A DNA stretch of 64,000 bases from Thalassoglobus polymorphus (GTDB lineage Bacteria; Planctomycetota; Planctomycetia; Planctomycetales; Planctomycetaceae): the NCBI RefSeq assembly GCF_007744255.1, contig NZ_CP036267.1, forward strand, positions 1 through 64,000. The letters are read 5' to 3'. Under the pieces are notes generated by a model, which ran no database searches, was not told where the DNA came from, and saw only the letters and a program-made list of their open reading frames with translations. Below are positions 35,529 to 46,200 of the stretch, in pieces. Made by a program: the position numbers and the translations under genes. Numbering within the stretch: position 1 is the stretch's first letter; every line of letters starts with the position of its first letter.

Positions 35529-36353
35529 ATGAATTCTGCTGAACAGGAAATCGAGAAGGGGCAGCGGTTTGCTTTTGGAGCGAACTGGCAGGAGTTTCTG
35601 CGTACGCTCGATGAAGATCGAATTGAAATCGCTGAGGCGTCCTTGAAGGAACTGCTGCAAGTTGAGTCGTTGGACGGAAAGACATTCGTTGATGTCGGTT
35701 CCGGTTCTGGTTTGTTTTCACTTTGTGCCCGGCGATTAGGGGCGAAAGTTTACTCCTTCGACTTTGATCCACAATCGGTCGCCTGTACGCGAGAACTGAG
35801 GTCTCGCTATTTCGCTGACGATCCCAATTGGCAAGTCGATTCTGGCTCAGCATTGGATGAAGAGTTTCTCAAGTCACTTGGGACTTTTGATGTCGTCTAT
35901 TCCTGGGGAGTGCTGCATCACACGGGGAAGATGTGGACCGCTTTGGAGAATGTCGTTCAACTGACGCATCCTCACAGCCGATTAACAATTGCGATCTACA
36001 ACGACCAGGGGTTTCGTTCAGACTTGTGGTTGTGGGTCAAGCGAATTTACTGCTCAGGAACGCTGGGGCGGTGGAGCATGCTGGCGGTGTTTGTGCCGTA
36101 CTTCTTTTTGCGAACCATCGCGGTCAGCGTTGTGCGAGGTCACAATGAATTTGCGAAGTATCGACGCAACCGTGGGATGTCGATTGTTCGAGACTGGATC
36201 GATTGGCTGGGCGGTTTGCCGTTTGAAGTCGCCAGCGTGGAGGAAATCGTTTCATTCTACGAATCGAAAAACTTTCGGTTGATCAATTCAAAGGAAACAA
36301 AACGGCTTGGCTGTAACGAGTTCGTATTTGTACGTGACGATAAAGACGAATAG
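35529..36353 (+). CDS. class I SAM-dependent methyltransferase
   Basis: A 274-residue Rossmann methyltransferase. Motif I is VDVGSGSGLFSLCARRLGA near residues 56-74. The acidic end of strand 2 is FDFDP, and motif IV is YSWGVLHHTG near 122-131. The C-terminal 120 residues carry an aromatic and hydrophobic segment (LAVFVPYFFLRTIAVSVV) that could contact membrane or lipid. The acceptor cannot be told; ubiquinone-type, sugar or small-molecule methylation are all possible. It stands between purH (divergent) and the mla operon (convergent). Confidence 0.85.
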   Translation: MNSAEQEIEKGQRFAFGANWQEFLRTLDEDRIEIAEASLKELLQVESLDGKTFVDVGSGSGLFSLCARRLGAKVYSFDFDPQSVACTRELRSRYFADDPNWQVDSGSALDEEFLKSLGTFDVVYSWGVLHHTGKMWTALENVVQLTHPHSRLTIAIYNDQGFRSDLWLWVKRIYCSGTLGRWSMLAVFVPYFFLRTIAVSVVRGHNEFAKYRRNRGMSIVRDWIDWLGGLPFEVASVEEIVSFYESKNFRLINSKETKRLGCNEFVFVRDDKDE

Positions 36354-36388
36354 GGCGAACTACACGGCAAGCTGCTCTTTCGTTTGTG

Positions 36389-37558
36389 TTAACGCTGCGG
36401 AGCTGAGAACCCGGCCGGTTGAATCTCTGAAGATTCTTTCAGACCTGAGCTTCCGCGGACTGCTCCGCGTACTCCGAGGATTTCAGGATGTCTTGCAATC
36501 CTGTCGCTGAAAATGCGAAAGTCTTTCAGGATTGGATTGAGGTTTGTCAGCAAGATGCTCAATGAGGCCGCTGAGTGATTCAGGTTTTTGTAGAGTTCTG
36601 GATCGGAGGCGAGTTGTTGAATCGTTCCATCGTTGTCATTGAGGATTTGAGAGAACTGATTCAATTCCGTCAGCAAGCCTTCCAACTGGATTAAGCTTCC
36701 GGAAAGTTTTTTAACGATCAAGTCACTTTGCCCTGCGAGAGGAGCAGTCGCTTGATTGATGTTTTCCATATTCTCGCTGAGCTTGATAATCGTCTCTTTG
36801 GCGGTGGTAATGGTCAGCTTGGCTTCTTCAGCGATGACAGGCAGTGATGCTGCTGTTTTCTTCAAGTCAGCTTGCAATTGTGGATCAGCCAGAAACTTGT
36901 TGGCATTGCTGAGCGTCAGCGTTGCGGATTCAAGGGTTTCTCCGGCAGTGTCAAAAGTCGCGGTCGCCGTTGTCATCGTCTTCGTGAAAGATTCGAGAGC
37001 CAGTGCGGTTCGTTCAATGACGTCGTCCAGCGAGCCTTCTTTGGTTTCCATTAAGTTGTTCAAATTCTGCCCGACCTTGTGCCATTCACGGCTGGTATCG
37101 GTAAAAGAGGCCAGCGATGTGTTCACGGTCTGCTCAAGTCGATGCACAATTTCCATTGGGTTGGTCGGTGCGGTTCCTTTTAAGCGAGAGTTTGGCGGAA
37201 TCATTTCAGCCGCCTTGCCAGCTGTAAATTCAAGCTTGGCATCACCAAGTAACGACTGTACGAGTGTGACCTGCGAGTCGACGCGGATATGGCGGTCCTC
37301 ATCGATTTCGACAACGACCAGAACTCCACCGTTCACATCATCGAGAACAACTTCTTTGACTCTTCCGATGCCGATGCCGTTTTGTTTCACTGGGCTGCCA
37401 GCATACAACCCGGGAGCCTCATCGAAATGAATGGCGAGCGGATAAGATTTTTCCCAGTAGGCTCGGAGCTCGCTGAATTGCAAAACCAGGACAGCTCCGA
37501 CGATCATCGAAAAGACGACAAAGAGTCCGACTCGAAATTGTAATTGGCGTTCAGACAT
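36389..37558 (-). CDS. mlaD: MCE/MlaD-family lipid-binding protein
   Basis: A 389-residue protein. An N-terminal membrane helix (about 8-28, VGLFVVFSMIVGAVLVL) precedes one MCE domain (about 38-115: LAIHFDEAPGLYAGSPVKQNGIGIGRVKEV). A 250-residue helical, Thr/Ser/Leu-rich C-terminus follows. MCE proteins form hexameric rings that pass phospholipids between inner and outer membranes. The long helical tail exceeds that of E. coli MlaD (183 residues) and suits a tube or needle spanning the periplasm. ATG at 37558 is chosen over an upstream GTG/ATG at 37609 because the MSERQLQFRVG opening is typical. It is the last gene of the mlaE-mlaF-mlaD set. Confidence 0.92.
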   Translation of the reverse strand: MSERQLQFRVGLFVVFSMIVGAVLVLQFSELRAYWEKSYPLAIHFDEAPGLYAGSPVKQNGIGIGRVKEVVLDDVNGGVLVVVEIDEDRHIRVDSQVTLVQSLLGDAKLEFTAGKAAEMIPPNSRLKGTAPTNPMEIVHRLEQTVNTSLASFTDTSREWHKVGQNLNNLMETKEGSLDDVIERTALALESFTKTMTTATATFDTAGETLESATLTLSNANKFLADPQLQADLKKTAASLPVIAEEAKLTITTAKETIIKLSENMENINQATAPLAGQSDLIVKKLSGSLIQLEGLLTELNQFSQILNDNDGTIQQLASDPELYKNLNHSAASLSILLTNLNPILKDFRIFSDRIARHPEILGVRGAVRGSSGLKESSEIQPAGFSAPQR

Positions 37559-37632
37559 TTTGATCAAACACTCTGGAATGTTAAAAATGAAAAAATGATC
37601 GTTTGGCAATACAGGTGATTCCCACTGCAGGT

Positions 37633-38430
37633 TTAACTGGCTGCGAGGAGCTCCTGTAAACGCTCGCCAGCTTCTCCACGAACGAAATGGGACACACGCG
37701 GATCGGGATTTTCAAAGGCGTCTTCAGCTGTGCCGTCGAAAATGATTTGAGCCTCGTCCGTTGCCAGGCGAACGAGTGGGTAAAACATGACGACTCGGTC
37801 AGCAACTTTTCGAAGCGTGTTCATATCGTGTGTTACGACGATACTGGTGACGTTGCTTCGCTCGCGAGTTCGAATAATCAGCTCGTTAATCACATCGCTC
37901 ATGATGGGATCAAGACCTGTAGTCGGTTCGTCGTAGAGCATGACATCGGGGTCGAGTGCTAACGCTCTTGCGAGGCCGACACGCTTTCGCATTCCACCGG
38001 AGAGTTCAGCTGGCTTCTTCAGGGAGACGGCATGTGGATCAAGTCCCACATCTTTCAATCGATCTTGGACAATGCTGGCGATTTGCTTTTCGTGCAACTT
38101 CCGATTTTGACGTAATCCGAAGGCGACGTTTTCAAAAACCGTGAGACTGTCAAACAGGGCCGCTCCCTGAAACAGATACCCAAACCTCAACCGCTCGCGA
38201 ACAATCTCTTTTTCAGTCCGCTCTGCGAGAGTGCGACCATCCCAGTAAACTTCTCCAGTTGTTGGCTGCAGCAGGTTCATCATCAGTTTCATCGTGACGC
38301 TTTTGCCACAGCCGGATTCTCCAATCAGGACAAGAGTTTTTCCTGTTTCAATCGACAGTGAGATGTCCCTTAAGACTGACTGTCCGTTGAACTGTTTGGA
38401 AACATTTTTGAGTTCGATGAGTGAACGCAT
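37633..38430 (-). CDS. mlaF: ABC transporter ATPase, lipid transport (MlaF type)
   Basis: A 265-residue nucleotide-binding subunit. Walker A is GESGCGKS (about 38-45), the Q-loop is [20 protein letters not shown], and the signature is [15 protein letters not shown] (about 145-159). Walker B is [14 protein letters not shown] and the switch histidine is in VVTHD. It powers the MlaE permease next to it. The [18 protein letters not shown] stretch is characteristic of the Mla/Ttg2 subgroup. It is 74 bp upstream of mlaD and 76 bp downstream of mlaE. Confidence 0.95.
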   Translation of the reverse strand: MRSLIELKNVSKQFNGQSVLRDISLSIETGKTLVLIGESGCGKSVTMKLMMNLLQPTTGEVYWDGRTLAERTEKEIVRERLRFGYLFQGAALFDSLTVFENVAFGLRQNRKLHEKQIASIVQDRLKDVGLDPHAVSLKKPAELSGGMRKRVGLARALALDPDVMLYDEPTTGLDPIMSDVINELIIRTRERSNVTSIVVTHDMNTLRKVADRVVMFYPLVRLATDEAQIIFDGTAEDAFENPDPRVSHFVRGEAGERLQELLAAS

Positions 38431-38506
38431 TTTAGTGAGGAGCTAGAAACTGGGAGTTAAGAATTTTCAGTACACTTCAAGTGTGGACCGTACAGCAAGG
38501 TCTTCA

Positions 38507-39319
38507 TTAGATCATGTGGTAAATGTTCATCATTAGATAACCGAGCAGGAAATCCATCGCGAGTATTGCGACGAAGGAATACACAAAGGCTTCAGTCGCT
38601 GCCTGACCAACACCTTCGGCACCAGCACTGCTGTGAAACCCTCGATGGCAGGCAATCAACGAAATTGAGGCTCCAAAAAAGACGCTCTTCAGAATTCCGC
38701 TGAAGAGATCAAAGTTCGTGACGAACCGTCTTGAGTGATGCCAGTAGAAAAAACTTTCGACATCAAGCACTTGCGTGCTGAACCACCAGCCGGAAAGGAC
38801 TCCAATTCCATCGGCGCAGAGTGTCAACATAGGGATGAGCAGCACGCAAGCCAGGAATCTGGGGACGACCAGGTAGGCAATCGGGTTTGCACCAAGAGCG
38901 GTCAGTGCATCAATTTGTTCGGTGACTCGCATCGTGCCCAGTTGGGCTGCCATCGAGCTTCCCACACGACCAGCCAGCATCACAGCTGCCAGCACAGGGC
39001 CGAGCTCTTTCAGCAAAGTGACGTTGACCACAGTGCCGAGTTGGCTTTCCATGTGCATCAGGGCGAACTGTTCATAAGCCTGAACTGCCAGCACCATGCC
39101 GATGAATCCCCCCGTAATCATAATCACGGGAAGACTGAGAACACCGATTTGATACATCACCGGCCAAAGCACATTTCCACGCGGCCAGCCGGGAAGAATC
39201 CAGGTGAGCATCCGCACCCCGAACAGAGTGATGTCACCTGCCAGGGAGACGAAATCTACAACAATTCGTCCCAAGCTATGAATCGGCGATTCGTGGCTTG
39301 TCGTCGTCCGTGAGTTCAT
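38507..39319 (-). CDS. mlaE: MlaE-type lipid transport permease
   Basis: A 270-residue permease with five or six membrane helices. Family hallmarks are [54 protein letters not shown] (quoted in parts: the ELGPVLAA and GRVGSS motifs near 110-130) and LIACHRGF near the C-terminus. It forms the membrane core to which MlaF dimers and the MlaD ring attach. It is the first gene of the three-gene set; no mlaC or mlaB is present in the window. Confidence 0.95.
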   Translation of the reverse strand: MNSRTTTSHESPIHSLGRIVVDFVSLAGDITLFGVRMLTWILPGWPRGNVLWPVMYQIGVLSLPVIMITGGFIGMVLAVQAYEQFALMHMESQLGTVVNVTLLKELGPVLAAVMLAGRVGSSMAAQLGTMRVTEQIDALTALGANPIAYLVVPRFLACVLLIPMLTLCADGIGVLSGWWFSTQVLDVESFFYWHHSRRFVTNFDLFSGILKSVFFGASISLIACHRGFHSSAGAEGVGQAATEAFVYSFVAILAMDFLLGYLMMNIYHMI

Positions 39320-39475
39320 CTGATTTCTTGCAGATCCTTCTGCAGTACGGGAGTCGATCAGCGATTTTGCAGAGTCTACACCATTGAGCCGAATGACAGC
39401 GAGACCGATTTCCTGGCGAAGTCGTGGGGTTGTAAGGTGATTGTTGGTAGATGTTTACGTTGAGTGGTGTTACTC

Positions 39476-39590
39476 GATGGCGTTGCTCGGGCGCGTGGCA
39501 GGGAATCTATGAAGTCGTGAAGGTCTTCTGGACAAGCACGGCAAGCATTGAAAATGCTCTGAGTTGGAGCGAACTACTTCCAGCAGGAAA
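39476..39590 (+). repeat. dispersed intergenic repeat, member B
   Basis: A diverged copy with TATGAAGTCGTGAAGGTC followed by CACGGCAAGCATTGAAAA and ATGCTCTGAGTTGGAGCG. It lies between mlaE and the MfnE-like gene and overlaps the 3' end of the latter by about 17 bp. Confidence 0.65.
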
Positions 39591-40176
39591 TCGTTGGCGA
39601 TTCGCCACGGAGGTTGCACCAGGAAATGTTCGTCAGGTTCTCTGCGATGTTCGGAAAGTGCGCATCGACAAGTCCGGCTTGAGTTGCACCCTGATAAGAA
39701 AGACTTGTTGGAAGATCAGCGGATTTTACGAGAACCAATTGCGATTCGGAGTGTAAAGAACAGGTCCATGCAGCGATTGAATCACTCGTAACATCCCAGG
39801 AACTGGGCAGGGGAGAATGCTTCATGGTCATGGCTGCGGCATCGAATATTGGAATTGTTTGCTGAGTCCAGCAGCGGTCAAATTCATCGGGCGAAGTCGT
39901 CAGCACAAACCTGTTTGAAAGGCTGGCTACGAAGCGTGCCGAGAGGCTGAGAGTATGTGTCCCGATCTCGTGAGAGGCAGTATCTCCCAGATGATGCAAC
40001 TGATCAAGCTCACGAACAGCATCGGCAAATGGACCTCCACCGGGGATGAGGATTGGATTCGGAAAGCGATGGCGTTCAAGGAAATCCTCCAGCCTCGTCC
40101 CTAAGTCCGGCAAATCAAACAGACTTCCGCCGAGTTTGATAATTGTCGCTGGGTGTTCTTTGAAAGTGTTCAGCAT
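39574..40176 (-). CDS. amino-acid-kinase-fold protein resembling MfnE
   Basis: A 200-residue protein of the aspartate/glutamate/uridylate kinase fold. The N-terminal phosphate loop is IIKLGGSLF (about 12-20). It also has LIPGGGPFADAVREL (about 40-54), a central SWDVTSDSIAAW (about 135-146) and LVLVKSADLP. The last two motifs recall the family containing [5-(aminomethyl)furan-3-yl]methyl phosphate kinase (MfnE) of methanofuran synthesis, found in methanogens, methylotrophs and planctomycetes that use methanopterin-linked C1 transfer. The open frame extends to 40461, but 40176 begins the conserved fold and lies 38 bp after the stop of the giant gene upstream, so co-transcription is likely. Fold is firm, substrate inferred. 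Confidence 0.7.
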   Translation of the reverse strand: MLNTFKEHPATIIKLGGSLFDLPDLGTRLEDFLERHRFPNPILIPGGGPFADAVRELDQLHHLGDTASHEIGTHTLSLSARFVASLSNRFVLTTSPDEFDRCWTQQTIPIFDAAAMTMKHSPLPSSWDVTSDSIAAWTCSLHSESQLVLVKSADLPTSLSYQGATQAGLVDAHFPNIAENLTNISWCNLRGESPTISCWK

Positions 40177-40214
40177 CGAATTCTGAGTCTGCGGCGAAGC
40201 CTTCAAAAAAAATT

Positions 40215-43200
40215 TCACGATGCGGCAGTGGCGATTGTTTTTGGCTGTGCGATAGCGACTTTGACGAGTCCGCCAAAACAGAACAACCAGAAGAAAACCC
40301 ACGCCAGCGATGAAGGAAGGAAGAAGAATCCAATGAGTCCGATCACGAGTGCCAAGTTCGAAAGAACACCGAAGAATGATCGGGGTGATTTTGCATTTCG
40401 GAAACTTTTGAGAATCCACAATCCGAAGATCAAGTTGACAACGCACCAACCGAGTCCCCATAGCCAGCGATTTGTTTCGGCAGCCTGAACGTTGAGTGTG
40501 AGGGCAGGGTTGCCGCCAACTTTAGAGAACGAGAGGGTTCTCGCATTTTTGGGGAGCTTCATCTGAATGGACAAGCCACCTGCGGAGGACCAGGGGCGAG
40601 TCACTTCAACTCCGCCGTCGACATTGCTCTGTAAACTCACACCGAGCGCGTCATTACTGTTGAAATCCCGTCCCGCCATACCGCCTATTCCACCCCCCTG
40701 ACTGCCACTGGTTTCTTCCAGCGATTGAGACTGATTCGCCACAAGACCGTTCAGGCTTTCAAAAAGAGTGCCGGATTGGCCTTGTTGCTGGACCGGTAAT
40801 TGTACCTCTGGGTTAAAGGTGGAGTCGTTGGAAATAATCAGCTGTTGACCGGCAATTTGCGTTTTGAGTTTGGAACGTGTTGCAGCCGCTTTGGTTGGAG
40901 CGGCGGATTCATTTTTCTGGGCCAATCCGTCGGTCGAGGGATCGAAAAAGTTGAAAGTGGAGGTCTTCCCTTTCGCATCAACGCCCGGAATTCCTTGAAT
41001 GCTGTTGCTGCGGTTAATTTCCGTATTGTTGTTAACAATGTAAGCCCGGCCTTTGTTTTGAGTGAGCCCAAAGTCAGTCGTTTCTTCGTTTTCAAGAGTC
41101 TCGTCACTCAGCTCGATCGCCTTTTCCGCCTCTCTCTGAAGGTTGCGATTGTTTTGCAAGAGTTGCTCTCGAAGTTCAATCGCTGCACCATCCTGCACAG
41201 TGTTGGCACTATATAGATCAGTGTTGAAAGAAAGGGATTGGTTGAGTTGCTTCAGATTGTTCTTGGCTTGCATGCGTCGTGATTTACTAATTGATTTGTC
41301 GTTCGCCATGCGGGACATTTCAGTGAGGTCGGACTGGATACGCTCAAGCGCCTGTTGTTCGACCGCCAACCATGAGTCGCTGGAGTGCGGGGTGAGATTC
41401 GTCGATGCCACTCCAGTGACAGCTTTGACGTCGATTTCTTCCGGGAAGTGAACTGTCCACAGGGTTTGAGTCACGGGGAGGCCAAATTCTTCTGAATCGA
41501 TTTGTGAGAGGACTGCTGGCGAGGGAAGCGTGAAGTTTTTCCCTTGTAAAGCAAACTCCGTTTGAAGCGGATTTTCGAAGCGTCCAGCGAGAAGGACTTC
41601 AACATCGAACGACAAGTCTGCGGCACTCGTTTGCGGGAGTGCAATCAGGTGAGTTGTCTGCTCGTTGATTTCAGTGACGACAGTTCGTGATGCCTGACCC
41701 CGAACAAAGACGGAGAGAATCCGCGATCCTTCAGGGACATGCAGTGCCAGAAACTGTCGCCCGCGATTTCGAATTCCGTACGTTGCCAGCGTTCGCCAGC
41801 TTCCATCGAGTTCTAAAACTGACTCAAGATGGGCAGTCAGCACTAGTGCTTTTGAAACGGTCAATTCTTCCATGCTCTGAACCGTCCAGCTGGGAAGTTT
41901 GTCTTCGCGAACGCGGGTGATGCCCATCGCTTGTTGTACAAGTTTCTGATGAACAACGAGCGGGAGTTGTTCGACAGAGACAGACTCAAACTGTTCCAAG
42001 TCGACCGGGACGAGTTGATTCGGTGAAAGGTTCACAAGAATGGCGTACTGCTGTTGGAGTCGCAGGGGCTGAAACTTTCCGCCATCGACTGCGGTTTCGA
42101 ATTCCAGATATGGTGTTGCGATCGTCAAGTCGGTAGGTGCGGGAATCGTCGCAGCGATGGTGAGCATGTATTGATCGCGCACGGGGTCGACCAACGAGAC
42201 ACGCCAGCGTTTGCGGTTGTTTTCGATCTCTTCACTTTGAACTTCGCGGATAGATGGGCCTTTGATGTCCAGGTTGTCCAGCCAGTCAGGGGTAATGAAA
42301 ATGAATTCATCTGTAGCGGCTTGAGAAATTTTCCAGCGAAGCGTTAGCCCATAGTCGACTGTGGCATCGCTGACCGCGATGAGTGTGACAGCATCGGCGG
42401 CGAGTCGAGGAGTTGCGGACTGGACAGTGAGGACGACATTTTCTGGTGCCTGTTCATGAGTCTCGAAAGCGAATTGAACAGGTTGCGGGTCCAGCTTCTT
42501 GTAGTTGGAGGAGAGTTGCCCCGGTTGCAATGATTTCCAGTCACCCGTCTGAGCAACGGAGGCCTGATACGCGGAGTCGAGCCAAATGCCGAGCTTTGCG
42601 GACTGCCCGATGGCATTTATTGCTTGGGGAAGGTGGATGACAACATTGGTGTCGTCAGGTTGCTTGACGATGTGGCCTTCAAGCCCCGCTTCGACGTGGC
42701 CCAATCGCGGAGTTGGAAATTCGATGGTGAGAATTTTTCCGGATTCCCCATCGTGGACATACCAGTCGGATGCGTGTGCACAGACGACACTCATCGGGAG
42801 GTATCCGTCCGGGATGGCGACATCGACACTGCGGCGCGGGGAACCGGTGAGAGTCCAGGCGATACGCGAAGCGATCAGTTGTTTACGTCGGGCGATATGA
42901 ATCCCGTGTTCAATTTCTGTTTTTGATTCAGACTCACGGCGTTGCAGTGCGACGTTGATCTCAAGTGGACGGGATGAGGAGCGATACGCGAAGTTGGGTG
43001 GTTGAGAAGGTTGTTGCGGAGAGACAACTGGCTTGTAACGCGAGACGTCAATCTGGTTCAGGCCGCTGGTCGATGTAACCTGAAGTTTGAGGTGCGGGAC
43101 TGTGAAGAGGCCAAGCTGAATCGTTTCTCGTGAAATTCCCTGAGGGGAGATCGTCGGGACTGCAATTGAAACGGACTCATTGCCAATGTCGAGTTTACGG

Positions 43201-46200
43201 AACAGGTTGACATGGAATTCGGTTTGGTCGCTCACTTCTCGCCGGAAGAAAACTTTGAGCTCTTTCCCGGTCTCGGCGTCATTCATTTCCCAACCGCCAA
43301 CATCCTGACCAGCGATATCCCGGACGGAGAGGCCGTCAGGGACTGTGAAGACCATATCGTTGAGGAGCCCCTGTCGGACGCGTGCCTGAAAGCCGTGGCT
43401 GACGTTCATTCCGGAATCATCGAACGTTGTTGCAATAGATGTTTCAACTTGAACGATTTGATTCTGGTCTCCCATCTGAGCTTCGGGGAACCAGGAGACT
43501 GTTTTCTTTCCGCCCCGATCAACCGGGAACTCGATGCGTGTCGTCTCTTCTTCGGTGACGCGCCGGTAGGCACGTTCCAACCCGTTGACTCGGACACGAA
43601 GTTCGTCATCTGATTTGGGAAGTTCAAAACTGAAGATTCCCGAGGCAGCCGGGAGAAGTTGGACGTTAAATTCTCCGGCGGCTCCGTTCACGCTGGCGGG
43701 AAGAGTTAGCAGGGCGTCGACGATATGGATTCCTTGTCCTTGCAGGAAGATGCGTGAGACACCATTTCCAGCAGCTTCAACAGCAGCCGGCTTGTCTTCG
43801 ATCATCACGTTCTCGATCGCACTGCCCGACAGCGGGAGGTTGAGAGTGACCGGCTTGTCGGTCATGACTGACACGACCCAGCGAGTTTGAATTGCGATTT
43901 GGTGTTTCTTGTTGATTGATTTCAGGCTGGCTGAATAGTTGGCCTCAGCAATCGTCACGGGGACCGGGCTATCAGTGGGGACAGCATCTTCAGGATGAGA
44001 GGTTTCCCAGAGTTGACGGTAAACTTCTTGTGGAATCCAGACTCGATGAGCAGCGTCGATTTCATCCAGTGATTCAAACGGGACAACGACGAAAGGAGTT
44101 CGTTTGACTTGGGGAGATGGGGGTGAGGGTACAGTTGCTGGGGCAACGGGAGCGACTTGCGGTTTCCCTTTGCTTTGTGCCAGTGATTCTGAGTTGATTG
44201 AAAAGAAGATTGAACCAGCGAGGAGTAGGAACATCGCTGGACAGGATCTCCTTGATAACCAACCGCAGCAGCATTTGCAGCATTGTGAACACCAGCAGAG
44301 TCCCCACAAACCAAGTGTGACGATTCCGCCGTACAGAATCCCGGCGAGCAACAGTTGCCAGGTCGTCGGAACAACCCAGGCGATCGAGATCGGCAGCAAA
44401 ATTGTCAGTCCGATCCAGAACAGTTTCATACCAATGTTTGCATTTCTCAGCCACCAGCCGAGAAGCGAAATTCCGAGAACAATCGACCAGACGAGCAGGT
44501 TGCCCGTCGTCCGGTTGGCAAACTGGACACGCAGATTGATTTCGTCCGAGGCAATTCCATTGCCTTGATAATGAAACTCCTGCGAGCGACTTCCGTCAGG
44601 AATCTGGAAGTCAAACGTCATCGAGAGCAGCCCGCCGGTCGACATACGACCACGAGTGCTTTGCCGCCCAAAGCGTTGATCCGCTGATGAGCGATCAAAG
44701 CGGTCTTGAGCGAGTTCAACTTGTTCACCTGGAGCGTTCGTCGCTTGGATGGAATCAATAGGTGTGCGACCTTGAGCTGCGATGTTTGGAGCAAATCCCC
44801 CAAAGGTTGGTTCTGCCAGGTCAAAGCTCCCTTGTCGGAATGGTAAGTCGGAGTTGTTATCGAATGGGTCTTGGTTGGGTAGGCCGATGATTGTGGAGCT
44901 TTCCGCTTTTTTCTCGTCCATTTTGGATTCAAGGTTTCTTTTGGCGAGTTCTTCACGGGCTTCTGGTGCCGCCTGCATTGATGGGAGAGGGGGAGCCTGC
45001 GGTTCCGCAGTCAAGGCGGAATCGACTGTGAGTGTTTCGTAAACGCTCGGCCTGCTTTCAGGCTTTGCGAAGTCGGTCGCAAACTCTTCTGCGTCTTGAA
45101 CTGCCTCATCATATTCGAAAGCTGACTCTGCGCCGGCATGGAACTGGATTTCATCACCCAGATGATGTGTCGAGGCGGCCTGCCTCTCGTTTGAGGCCGA
45201 TCGCATCGGGGCGCTGAGTGCCAGCATGAAGAGTGTCACACAAACGCCAAGGAGTATTACAATTCCAGCCCACATCCCGAAGCCTGTTCCAGGTATCGAA
45301 AGCCGGCTGCCGATTGACGACCGGCGAATGAGCCAGAGTGGAAGGAGAATGACGAGAGCGAACAGAATCGCGGAGCTGCGATTGAACGTCGTGCGCTCTG
45401 TCGGGAGGCGGAATAACTTTAAATATTCATCAAAGAATGAGAACTCGAACAGAGAACCAACCGGTTCAAACAGGCCGTGGCTGCCGATGAGGAGCGTGTC
45501 TTCGGGGACATGGAGTTTCCAGTCCTGAGTTAAAATCTCGACATCGTGCTCGACTCCGCTGCCATCGACAACATGCAGCGATGGCGGAACCGCCTGGAAT
45601 TCTCCCATCGTGTTCATGGCGGATGTAAGAGTGGAGTAGACAATTTGTAGTGAGTGGGCCTGCTGGCTCAGACCGGAGAGCGGGATTTGAATTCCCTCGG
45701 GCGACTTACGGATTTCGACCGGCGATTGATCGATGAGTGTCGACCACAATGTCGCTCCTTCGGGGAGTTTCACAAGGAGAGACTGTGCTCCAATGGCTGT
45801 GAAGGAAACCGTCGCTTGATGTTGAATGTTGCCTGCTTTGCTGAGAATGCTTTCCAGTGTCGCGGAATGTCCTATTACGGTCGGGACAGCGGAGCGGTCG
45901 AATTTTTTAGTGGTAATGGCGAGCTGCCAGTCGGGGTGAATGTATCGATAGCCAGCAACCACCCGCTCTTGCGGTTGATAGCTTGCCTTCGGGAAATCGA
46001 CGGGATCGACTGAAACCAATGGTTTCTCGTCTGCGGCAGTTGCATTGATCTGAACGTGTTCTTCCGAAGCTGATTCGACAGCGATGTAACCACTGACGAG
46101 CAGGGCTTGCGGGAATTTGAGTCGCGATGGTTGATATGGGCCAGCTTCTGCTCGTGGCGTTCTAGCCTCAGTGGCGAGATGGTAGGTTCCTTTGAGATAG

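Noticed and set aside
40177-40461. 95-residue extension of the MfnE-like frame
   Set aside because: It overlaps the 3' end of the giant gene by about 250 bp and is not part of the kinase fold.
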